Below are positions 26,686 to 36,200 of a DNA stretch of 64,000 nucleotides, in pieces; positions within the stretch are counted from its first letter, which is position 1, and every line of letters starts with the position of its first letter. Under the pieces are notes generated by a model, which had not been told where the DNA came from, ran no database searches, and saw nothing but the letters and a program-made list of their open reading frames with translations. The stretch spans positions 68,091-132,090 of the forward strand of contig JAHBNG010000033.1 of NCBI GenBank assembly GCA_019217005.1, given 5' to 3'. The position numbers and the translations under genes are program-made. The DNA comes from Chloroflexi bacterium TSY (GTDB lineage: Bacteria > Chloroflexota > Anaerolineae > Caldilineales > Caldilineaceae).

Positions 26686-26751
26686 TAATTTGGAGACAGA
26701 GGTAATCGTCGCCAAATACAGGCGAGAGAAGTAGATTCCTTCTCCTACTAC

Positions 26752-26866
26752 AAATGTTGTAAAACCTATCAACACATCGTGAATCAGACCGCCTGCTGGC
26801 GGTCTTTTTTGTTGAGCATAAGTTCAACGCGTTGCGGATGATTTCTGCAAGCTATCTGACTATACT
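26752..26866 (+). promoter_or_regulatory. Cassette R5: terminator, hairpin and GATGAT-N18-TATACT
   Basis: AAATGTTGTAAAAC, perfect terminator stem AGACCGCC-TGCT-GGCGGTCT (26786-26805) with T6, second stem GTTGA-GCATAAGT-TCAAC, then GCGGATGATTTC. GATGAT (26837-26842), 18 bases, TATACT (26861-26866), the best -10 of the five. The binding-protein gene starts 88 bp later. Confidence 0.78.
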
Positions 26867-26954
26867 AAGTGTTGTCAACGACAATCTACCAAAAACCATC
26901 TATCCGAAGGCAAATTCGATAAGCATAAACTCTATATCACCAGGAGGAGACAAA

Positions 26955-28184
26955 ATGCGCAAACTCTCAAGAATCGTCCCCATATTCTTCATCATCGTAC
27001 TAATTCTCGTTGGGTGCCGGCGTGAAGCACCCTCTGCCCAGTTCGGTGTTGCGCACGCGCAAGCCGCTGAAGTTGAGACGACATCCACGTCGGCAACTGC
27101 AAACGAAAAAAATAGCTCTGCCGTCAGCAGAGCGAGCAACGAGCCAATCAAGATTGGATTCATGGGGCCGTTGACCGGCGGTGGTGCCTTCATCGGCAAT
27201 GAAATGCTCGGCTTCGCGACGGTGGTCACCGAGATGTATAGCGAACGGACTGGTCTGACCTTTGAATTTGTGGAAAGTGATACGGAACTCAACGCAGACA
27301 CTGGGCGCATTGTGGCCGAACGTTTTGCGGCTGATGAGCAGGTTTTGGGCATTATTGGCCCCGCGGCCAGCCAGGTTTGCGAAGCTGTACAGCCCGTCTT
27401 TGACAAAGCGACTCTCGTCCACCTGACGCCCTCCTGTACCATGACTGAATTTGGCTCAAGCACCTTCTTCCGCCCTATCCCCACTGATGCAGACCAGAGC
27501 AAGACGATCGCGGCCTATTTGGTAGACCAATTGGGTATTCAATCCGCGTTTCTGGTCGATGACCAATCGAGCTATGCAGTTGGCTTGAATGATGAAATTA
27601 TGTTCTTGTTGAAGAAGGTCGGGATAGCAGACATTGAGCGAGTTTCGGTGACCCAAGAAGAGACCGATTTCTCATCCATCGTCACCACGGCCAACGCACA
27701 GGGCGCAGACGTAGTCTTTTTCGGTGGTCAGCTATCGGGGCAGGCAGGCACACTGGCCGTCCAGCTTCAAGAACAGGGCTACGATGGCCTCTACTTCCTC
27801 TCCTCTGGCGGCTTTGATCCAGAGTGGATTGACTTGGCTGGCGATGCCGCCAATGGCACCTATGTTGTTTTCTATGCCCCGGATCCCAAACTGGTGCCAA
27901 ATGCTGCTGAGATGACGTCTCGGTACAGTGCACAGTTCACCGACGAGTTTGGCGCCTTTGGTGGCGCTGCTGGCTTCACCACACAGATTCTGCTGGAGGC
28001 GATTGTTGCCTGCGCGGAGTCTGACATGCTGACACGCGAGTGCGTATACATGGAAGTCGTTAATACCGATCTAAAGACAACGGTCCTGGGGATTCCGATT
28101 ACGTTTGATGCCAACAATCAGGCCGAGGAAAGCCGATACTTCGTTTTTCAGGTACGTGACGGTGCATTTGTCTTGCTAGACTAA
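26955..28184 (+). CDS. Branched-chain amino-acid type ABC substrate-binding lipoprotein
   Basis: A 409-residue lipoprotein: signal residues 1-20 with lipobox ILVGC (C21), an Ala/Ser/Thr-rich linker, then a type I periplasmic-binding domain (IKIGFMGPLTGGGAFIG; ADVVFFGGQLSGQAG; GLYFLSSGGFDPEWI) of the LivJ/Peripla_BP_6 group. No permease or ATPase genes lie beside it, so it is an orphan receptor or pairs with distant components. The start with AGGAGGAGACAAAATG is preferred over an in-frame ATG 41 codons upstream. Confidence 0.9.
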   Translation: MRKLSRIVPIFFIIVLILVGCRREAPSAQFGVAHAQAAEVETTSTSATANEKNSSAVSRASNEPIKIGFMGPLTGGGAFIGNEMLGFATVVTEMYSERTGLTFEFVESDTELNADTGRIVAERFAADEQVLGIIGPAASQVCEAVQPVFDKATLVHLTPSCTMTEFGSSTFFRPIPTDADQSKTIAAYLVDQLGIQSAFLVDDQSSYAVGLNDEIMFLLKKVGIADIERVSVTQEETDFSSIVTTANAQGADVVFFGGQLSGQAGTLAVQLQEQGYDGLYFLSSGGFDPEWIDLAGDAANGTYVVFYAPDPKLVPNAAEMTSRYSAQFTDEFGAFGGAAGFTTQILLEAIVACAESDMLTRECVYMEVVNTDLKTTVLGIPITFDANNQAEESRYFVFQVRDGAFVLLD

Positions 28185-28277
28185 TTGACGTACTCCGCAT
28201 ACTGGACTAGGGAATATAGATCGCTGCGCTTTCGCTTGGGGCTAGAGATATTGAGATGTATTTAAAGGAGAGCAAAA

Positions 28278-28766
28278 ATGCGTTACAACATGCAACAAAA
28301 CTTTTTTAGTCTGACAGATAGCTTTGACATTAGAGATGAGCACGATGAGATAGCCTTCCGCGTGCGCGGGGCGTTCTTTAGCCTGCGCAAGACACTCTCG
28401 TTTCAAGATTCGTCCGATACAGAGATAGCGTCTATCACCGAACTAATATTTGCCTTCCGCTCCACCTATCGCATTCAGCGCAACGGCAAGCATTTTGCCG
28501 ATATGTCCAAAAATCTGTTCAATTTTTTCCATGATGGCTTCACCATCGAGACGCAGGATAACTCGCCCGACATGCAAGTTGATGGTAATATCTGGGATTT
28601 AGACTACAGTATCTCGCGTGGTGGCAAGCGACTAGCCACTGTGTCAAAGGCGCTGGTGGCCGTTCGCGACACATACACAGTAGACATTGCTCCCCATGAA
28701 GATCCCATTGACATTCTGCCTTGTGTCGTCGTCATCGATATACTCTGCCATAACGGCAAGTCGTAG
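28278..28766 (+). CDS. LURP-one-related / Tubby-C-like family protein
   Basis: A 162-residue protein built of successive beta-strand/turn units (FSLTDSFDIRDEHDEIAFRVRG; FHDGFTIETQDNSPDMQVDGN; ISRGGKRLATVSKAL), the pattern of the LURP-one-related Tubby-like barrel. These are cytosolic, sometimes membrane-tethered, proteins of unknown role in bacteria. AAAGGAGAGC precedes the ATG. It is transcribed with, and 93 bp after, the binding-protein gene. Confidence 0.82.
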   Translation: MRYNMQQNFFSLTDSFDIRDEHDEIAFRVRGAFFSLRKTLSFQDSSDTEIASITELIFAFRSTYRIQRNGKHFADMSKNLFNFFHDGFTIETQDNSPDMQVDGNIWDLDYSISRGGKRLATVSKALVAVRDTYTVDIAPHEDPIDILPCVVVIDILCHNGKS

Positions 28767-28860
28767 AGAAAACGAAAGTTTACAGTGGATCATATCTGAA
28801 CGAAGGAGCGTGTTTTAAAAGTCATTCTGAACCCACATAATATAGAGGAGAAAGTGTGCG

Positions 28861-29472
28861 ATGTTTCCGGAGAAAGAATTGATAGAGTTGGAACAGAAAA
28901 TCGATCCGCAGCTCAAGACGCTCTTGCTGGCAGCCATTGCGCTTTCGCTGACGATTTGGGATCTGGCTTTTAATCTAGGCGCATTTGGTACGATCTTTTT
29001 CAGTGAGTTTTTCTGGGTCTGGGTAACGGCAACGGTTACGCTACTGGTTATATTCTTAAGATTGTGGGACAAATCACTGATCAGGTGGTGGGGCGTTTTG
29101 ATGCTTGCCTCGCCGACAATTATTCTGATACTCGAATCTCTATTGACGATCGTAGGAGGTGTAGATGAAGCCGATAACTTGATCTCGATCATCACTCTTC
29201 TCGTTGCAGTGGTTTGTTTACCTTACACTGTTTATATTGTATCTATCATTACCAATGAGTCTCTCCTAGAGATTAGGAATAGAGAATACCAGCGTTCGTT
29301 GGTGATGATTGCTGTGGTGATTGCGCTCGTGGGTTTTTGGGTGGGGCGATTCAATTATCTTGTTCTCACCTGCGACGATTTCAAAGTAAGCGGAAATGAT
29401 CTGCCAGCCAATTGTCGACAAGCTGAAATGACTGTGTTGCCCATCGGCTTCGTTGACGCTTTGCGCCCGTGA
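28861..29472 (+). CDS. Uncharacterised membrane protein
   Basis: 203 residues with no family recognised. Hydrophobic segments at about 20-42, 44-65, 78-97, 108-126 and 148-170 suggest five membrane helices, followed by a short extracytoplasmic-like tail with two cysteines (LTCDDF and ANCRQ) that could pair. The N-terminus is acidic and amphipathic. GAGGAGAAAG precedes the ATG. It is the last gene of the plus-strand series before the toxin-antitoxin pair on the other strand. Confidence 0.7.
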   Translation: MFPEKELIELEQKIDPQLKTLLLAAIALSLTIWDLAFNLGAFGTIFFSEFFWVWVTATVTLLVIFLRLWDKSLIRWWGVLMLASPTIILILESLLTIVGGVDEADNLISIITLLVAVVCLPYTVYIVSIITNESLLEIRNREYQRSLVMIAVVIALVGFWVGRFNYLVLTCDDFKVSGNDLPANCRQAEMTVLPIGFVDALRP

Positions 29473-29550
29473 CCGAATATACTGAGCACTGCCATAACTT
29501 TAAAATAAATTCGACCGATTTCAGTCGAGTAGAACAAGGGTTGATCCATG

Positions 29551-29808
29551 TTACTTCTGCTTTACTGACAAGATTCTGATTGCTTTGCGCATCTCCTCTA
29601 CAGTTTCAATTCTGACTCGATAGCCGTTAACCTCAAACTGATAGCGGTTTTGTCTTTCCTTTATCGGCTCCATGTCCTCTGTCGGATCAGCTTTAAACTG
29701 TAGAGCCTTAATAGCTTCATGAATTGCTGTTCCTGTCTCTGAACCTCTCAGAGAGTAGAGGAGAGCCGTGACAGTCCGATCATAGTGCAATTCCCATATT
29801 ATCGTCAT
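29551..29808 (-). CDS. RelE/ParE superfamily toxin-like protein
   Basis: An 85-residue protein with the ParE/RelE layout: two N-terminal helices, then the strand pair (RYQFEVNGYRVRIETVEEMRKAIRILSV) that forms the toxin core; the RVRI and RKAI basic residues fit the family. RelE-type members cleave mRNA on ribosomes and ParE-type members poison gyrase; the subtype is not resolved. It overlaps the upstream antitoxin gene by four bases, the usual antitoxin-first order. Confidence 0.8.
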   Translation of the reverse strand: MTIIWELHYDRTVTALLYSLRGSETGTAIHEAIKALQFKADPTEDMEPIKERQNRYQFEVNGYRVRIETVEEMRKAIRILSVKQK

Positions 29809-30071
29809 GATCTCGCCATCATTGCGTCAACGTCAGCCACTGTGTCATACTCCCCGGCCTCTATTCGCCTACTTGCTAAATCATCCTCTATCAGAGACTC
29901 AAGGTAAGCCAACCGTCTAGCAATAGCATCCCACATAAAAGGAGATACAACCACGGCTTTAGTCGTGGAGCGGCTCAGAATCCTTACCGGACCATTTTGA
30001 GCCATGTCAAAAATGCTGTTTGGATTCTGTTTTACGTCCCCGGAGGATGCGGTTTGCATAAGTGTTTGCAT
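29805..30071 (-). CDS. Phd/YefM-like antitoxin
   Basis: An 88-residue protein whose N-terminal half resembles Phd/YefM DNA-binding domains (FDMAQNGPVRILSRSTTKAVVVSPFMWDAI) and whose C-terminal acidic part would wrap the toxin. Such proteins neutralise the toxin and repress their own promoter. It is upstream of, and coupled to, the toxin. The 170-bp AT-rich spacer to the alpha-2-macroglobulin gene should contain the autoregulated promoter. Confidence 0.83.
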   Translation of the reverse strand: MQTLMQTASSGDVKQNPNSIFDMAQNGPVRILSRSTTKAVVVSPFMWDAIARRLAYLESLIEDDLASRRIEAGEYDTVADVDAMMARS

Positions 30072-30241
30072 ATGTTATTCCTTTACAATGTCTTACATAA
30101 AATCTAGTTTGCATCATGTATATTATCATATAAAAAGTCTACTCGTCAATCTGCGAACAATACACGACTATATCTATTCCATTCGGTTTGTACTTCTCAT
30201 GATTCCATTAGAATTAGTGTCAAATTGATAGAGCAGGACTC

Positions 30242-33200
30242 CTACTCCTCAATCACAATCGTATCACCTGCACTACGGCCCCACACTTCTGGAAAGTACA
30301 TCATTTCAGCATGAGCCGGTAGGATGCGATAGGTGCCAGGAATCGTTGCGCGTACCTGAAAAGTGTATTCGTATGTACCGGCGGATAATTGAGTGGCGAA
30401 GAAGGTCACTTTGTCATCCCGAATATCGATGTGAGTCGGCAGCCAATTTGACCACCAGTCGCCCCTTGTGGCCCTCGGTGTCACCTCATTCACTTGTGGC
30501 TCGACAAATAACGCGCTTTCTGTGTTGAGACGGGCATCAATCGGCTCCGTGCCAGCTGGAATCGGTGCCTCGACCAGCACATGATGCAGATCGGTTGGTG
30601 CAATGACCGAGACTGTGATGCTGACCAATTCACCGACTTGAATCGCTTCTCCAACGCTCGCTTGTCGCGTAAACTTGCTGTCGATGAGAATGCCCCGGTC
30701 GATGGGGGCGACGTCTTGGGCGTCCTGATAGGTTCGCAAGTGAGTCGTGTAGTAGAGTTGGCCGGATGGATTGCTGCGCTCAATCTGGATGATATTTGCT
30801 TCATCACGCAGGAGTTTGGCAATGGCAACTGTCAGATCAGTCGAAGATTGTAAGTTGGCGCGATTTACTTCACCATTGTCCAGTCTTTGACTATTCACTG
30901 TGACGTTCCAATTATAGTCCCCCTCAAGTTCGCCCGACGCGACCATCCATTCGGTCAACGCGATGAGCGACCAGACATTTTCCTGCGTCGATGCCCAGCG
31001 TCCAGCTCGTCGTGTTTCCATGAGCCAACGTACGACCATGGGAAGCAAGGGCTCCTCAGGTGCCAAACGGCTGAATGCCGTCAGGGCGATGGCTGTGGTA
31101 CGTGTGTTGGTATTTAGCGTCCTGTAATCAGTCGATTCTTCGCTCCAGAAGGCACTCGATGCCGTCAAATTCACCTTGGCAAAAATCGCGTCCAGCAATT
31201 GCTCGACGCGTTCGTCTGTGCGCTGCTCATTGTCTGGACTCATCTCCTGGTTTATGCGATCCAGCGCCATTGCCAAAAACGCCTGTCCGTAAATGGCAAG
31301 TTTCTCACGTTCATCAAAAAGTGTGCTCGCCCGCCCGGGATCTCCTTCGCCCATCATGGCTAGTACATAATGAATGAAGGCCATTTCGTTCAGTTGCCAA
31401 GCAGCGTCTGAACCCATCTCGATCACTTCGGACGGTGCTCTAAATTGCCTCTCCAGATACTCCACCGCCAACATCAGTGTCTGCTTCGGAACAACATATC
31501 CCATCAAATCCACTGTCTGATCTTCTGAATCCGCTGTCCCATTCGCTGACTCCTTTCCAAAATCCGCGGCCAACAAACCCCACAGCACATACGCACTGAC
31601 GAACGGCGTGCTCTCCTCTCCGGGCCAATATCCCCAACCACCATCTGGATTCTGACGATTCACCAATTTCTGGACCCCAACTCTGAGCTGCGTCTGGAGA
31701 GATTCTTCTAATTCCTCGATATTATCTTGCCCCCCAAGCGTCGCTTGCAATCCGAGCGTCTGCAATGCGCGCAGAGTAAACAGATTTGGCAAAAAGCGAC
31801 TCACTGTTTGTTCATTGCATTCATATGGGTAATGTTCCAAATAGTCAAATCCTTCTGCCATCCCCGCTGCCAAACTTGGCTCCAATCGAATCTGATACGA
31901 GCCATTGTTTGTGGCTTCATCGGGAATGCGGAGCGCCTCGAACAACTCTATGCCGTCGACTTGGCCAGCTGACGCGACGACTGCTGGTGTTTCGTAGCGA
32001 CGCACCGGAATCGTCAAACGTACTGCGTCACGGATGGGAGAGAGCCCAGCCGACACTATGTCATCGCGGAGAAATGCTTCGGCCGTCATGGTGATGGTCA
32101 CATGGTCTGTCTCTGCTCCGACAACGATGGGTGTATCCAAGCGTACCTGCTCACCAGCCTCCAGGTCAAAGCCGAGCGTGGCCAGTTGGGCAGTTGTACG
32201 CTCATTGACAAATGTAGCACCTTCGACGTCGATTGCCACTTGACCACCCGCGGCCACTTGATCCGTTGCATTGACGACGACCGCACCAATCGTAGCCTGG
32301 TCGCCGGCCGTAAAGAATCGTGGAACCTTGGGGCGAATCTGTAACTCCTTGGTCGCAATGATATCGTGCTCAGCTTCTCCCACTAATGTTTCATCCGTGA
32401 CGGCGCGAACAACCAAACGCCAAGTAGTCAGGTTGTCAGGCAGGTCGACGGCGAAAGTTATTTTGCCATGTTCATCCGTCACCAGATCAGCTCGCCAGTA
32501 GGCGCTGTCGGGAAATTCATCACGTACTTCGATGGCCCCAGCCCCACCTCCGCCCCCACCGCCCTTGGTTCCTTCGGTCAACTGCTGACTCAGGCGGTCT
32601 CTGTTGATGACAAGCAAGGCGCTGGTGCTGACCCCGAGAGGCTGCTCGTTATAGAAAGCATCCAGCAGGGAGCGGCGAAAATCAGATGCCAAACTGAAGA
32701 TGGCTTTATCCACCAATGCAATGCTGACCTCCGCACCTGAAACTGTGTTTTCATCTCGATCAAGTATAGAAAGTGTGTAACTGATCGGCTCACCTGGGCG
32801 CGTCTCACCAACTGAAGAAACAATATCCACGGTGAGTTCGCGTTCACTCACGTCAACGGGTAGCTGTACATAACCAAGGCGCATGGCGGGTATGGGATTT
32901 GTCTGGTCAATGCCCTTCACGAGCATGACGCTAACGTAAATGTTGGGAATGTGTTCAGCTGTAATGGGAACGGTTAGTGTTTCGCTGTTGCCGTCGAGCG
33001 TCATGACCTGGGTGTCGAGTATCCCATTGCGTTCCAATGTAACGAGCGCTTTGACTGGACCCAAAAAGGGACTTGGAACCAAGATCTTGGCGATATCTCC
33101 AGGCCGATATTCCTCCTTGTCAGCGACAAGTTGGATCCGATCATTGTTGTCCCTTCGCCAAGCAACAAACTGATCGTCCTGGCTGCTCACATATGTGTAA

Positions 33201-36200
33201 GCAACACTTGTGGACGATGTCTGTCCATTCTCCAGATTTTGATCGAGGCCAGTTACTTTGAACTCATATTGACCGGGAGAGGTGGGGACCCAATCAAAGC
33301 TGGCCATCCCTGCCTGATTCGTGCTGACACTGTCTGTCAGCACAGGTGTCCGTTCGACACTGGCACGCCAACGATACTGTCCGTCTGGGGCTATCTCATA
33401 GACGCTGTTCCACTCAAATTTGACCACGACAATTTCGAGTGTGCGGTTGGAAAGTGGATCGCCTTGGGGAGAGACAGCGACGAGGTCAATCGTACTCTCG
33501 TTACCCACACTGGTTACATAGTGACGTGGACGGAGCCCCGCATAGTAACTGCTCTTGTGGACAGGGACACTTGCTCGGGCACTCACAAATTGATTGGTCG
33601 AGCTTTGGATCGACACATCGATGACCCACCGTTGACTCTGACGCGTCTGTGACAGATCCGCTGGCAACGTGAGTTGGAACAGCCCATCAGCATCCGTGAC
33701 CCCGCTTCCTTCCATCAGGAGACCGCCATCAAAGGCACCCAAGTAGGGATTCGAGATGTCTTGCTCTGGATCAAAGGGTGTGAATTGGAAAAAGCGTCCA
33801 TCCTCACCGTCAGACCATTGAAATTCGTATGGCTCAGCAAGTAGACGCCACGTCACCTTTGCATCGGAGAGAGGACCGCCGCTCAAATAATTGGCCTCTG
33901 CCGTGACGGAGATCGTCTCTCCGGCGATATATTCATCTTTGCCCAAGGCTAAGTCGATTTCAAATTCAGGTTTACGATAGGCACCAACTTGGAAGCTGAC
34001 TCCACCATAGACTGACTCATCAAACTCTCCAATCTGAGCTTCTAGAAAGTAATACCCGGTTGTAGCCTCTGGCTGTAGAACGACTGCACCATGCACAGTT
34101 CCGTGTGCATTGGGTCGTACGTCTTGGCGCGCAATCTCGTTTCCTCTATCATCTCGGATGCTGATTGCGATCGGCAGATCGGACGTTGGCAAACGATATC
34201 CATCATCATGAATGGCGCGCACGATTCCTTTCCAATGGACTGTTTGTCCTGGCCGATAGATGGGACGGTCTGTATAGAAGTGAGACAGATAGTGGTTTGG
34301 TTGACCTCCACCACTGATATCAAATTCCCAAGGGCCAATGCCTTCGTTCCATTGGCTGGAGACAGCGCCGAAACGTGCTGTCCCTGGTTCCCCACTGATT
34401 GCGAGGATGGGTTGCCATAGTTCATCGCGAAGGAGATTGAGATTTGCTTTGGCGAGCCCATCGGTGTCTGTGACTGCCTGGGCGCGCAATTCGCCATTTG
34501 CGTAAAATCGTACTGCCTGACCTGGGACTGGTTTTCCGCTGATGAGATCGGTTAGCCAAACAACGCTTTCTCCTTGTGAGCTTTTCTTGAGAAGAAGATT
34601 TTGATTTCCCAGCAATAAAAGCTTATATGCAGGACGCCATGATTGTATGCTGAGTGGTGTAGTGGCATTCGAGACAGATTCATTTGTTGATTCTTCGGTT
34701 TGATCTTGTTCTAGCACGGGTGTCTGTAGTTCTAGCATGTAGATGCCAGCTGCAAGGATGTCGCCGACTTCATTGGTGAGGCTAATCACCTGTTGACCCG
34801 TAACATTGTGCTCGACGCCTGCCGCGTAGTTGCGTTGCCAAACGCGGTTGGCGGCGCGATTTGGGATCTGATAATCTTCCCAGACTTGATATTGATTTTC
34901 ACCGGTTAGCTTGAATAACTCACTTTCCGGCAGCCGAAAGAGTCCAGCGCGGACAGACTCTACATTGCGATACAGAACGCTGATGTGTGTTTTCGTGTAG
35001 CCATTAAAATGGGTAAACTGACCCAAATTTGAACGAACAAAAGGAGAATAATCACCTGTTGTGAAGCTGAACTCTCTATCTGAGCCAAGCCTATTGCCAT
35101 AGTGATCAGCTACAGCCCCTCCAATCGTGACGGTATAAGTCGTCTGCGGTTCTTTGTACCAACTCAGCGTCACCTCGCGGCTATATGCGGAGTAATAGCT
35201 GTAAACCTGGGTCGTGGTGAGGAGGGGGGTAACGTCAAGATTCTGCATCAAAAGCGTTGGGCTGATGGGTGTGTTAAACTTAATGACAACATTGCGTTCT
35301 GGGTTGATATCGATCGAATTGCTTTCTGGAGTAACCGTCTGGATGGCGGGATAAGGGGTGACATCGACGGTATGGTAATATGGTTGTCGCAGTTGTGCCA
35401 AGCCGTTGGCAGAGCGGGCCTCAATGCCAATCTCTAAGGCATAGGTCGCACCAAACTCTAACCACCTGGTTGGGGTAAAGGTGAGCGTTGTCTGCGTTGC
35501 GTTCCAGCCAAACTGTCCTTCCACCAGACCTCCTTCTTCGCCTGTGAGATTGACTAAAACATAAGCATCCTCTGTACTCTGAGGGTCCATTGGCTGATTA
35601 AAGCTCACCTGTAAAGTGCTTTCCGGCTTGAGCACTGCATCGTCTGGTGAAAAGCCGGTAACGACCGGCAGTGCTGTTCGAAATTGGGTCGTGATCGGTG
35701 TTTGTAGTGAGGTTCCTTGACTATCCACCACGTTGTCCACAATAACAGTGTAAGCAGTACCGCCGACCCACCCTGACGTAGGGTGGAATCTATATGTACT
35801 TGTGTTGAGCCATTCGCCTTGCCCTTGTACACTCGGTTCGATTGAGAGGGGGGCTGGGAGCTTGGCTTGCTCGGCCAAGCCTGTTAGCGCAACCACGGGG
35901 CGATTGAACGTGATGACAATGGGCACGTCGACGTCAACATCCTGTGCATGATTGCGCGGCTGGATTGATGTAACTTTGAGCGGTGTGGCCATTGATAAGA
36001 AGATGCTTACCGGTGCGTTGAGGGCCGCACCATTCGTCGACGTCACGCGTTGATCCAGAAAAAATGTGTAATGGACATCTGGCCTCGGTCTGGTCGCTGG
36101 CGTAAAGGTGATTGTATTGTTCTGAACCTCTGTGGTACCATCCAACTGTGGGGAAATCTGGAGGGCCTGACTGCTATCACCAGAGAGCGGTTGGTCAAAG

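Noticed and set aside
17753..26866. CRISPR array or riboswitch as explanation of the five repeats
   Set aside because: Spacing is kilobases, not tens of bases, and the hairpin with T-run lies upstream of the promoter-like box, so it cannot control the downstream gene as a riboswitch expression platform would.
26832..26954. Upstream ATG giving a longer binding protein
   Set aside because: The extension reads through cassette R5's promoter-like box and would bury the signal peptide; AGGAGG supports 26955.
33131..33652. 173-codon frame antisense to alpha-2-macroglobulin
   Set aside because: It lies wholly inside a conserved coding gene and has a Cys/Thr-rich translation typical of a shadow frame.
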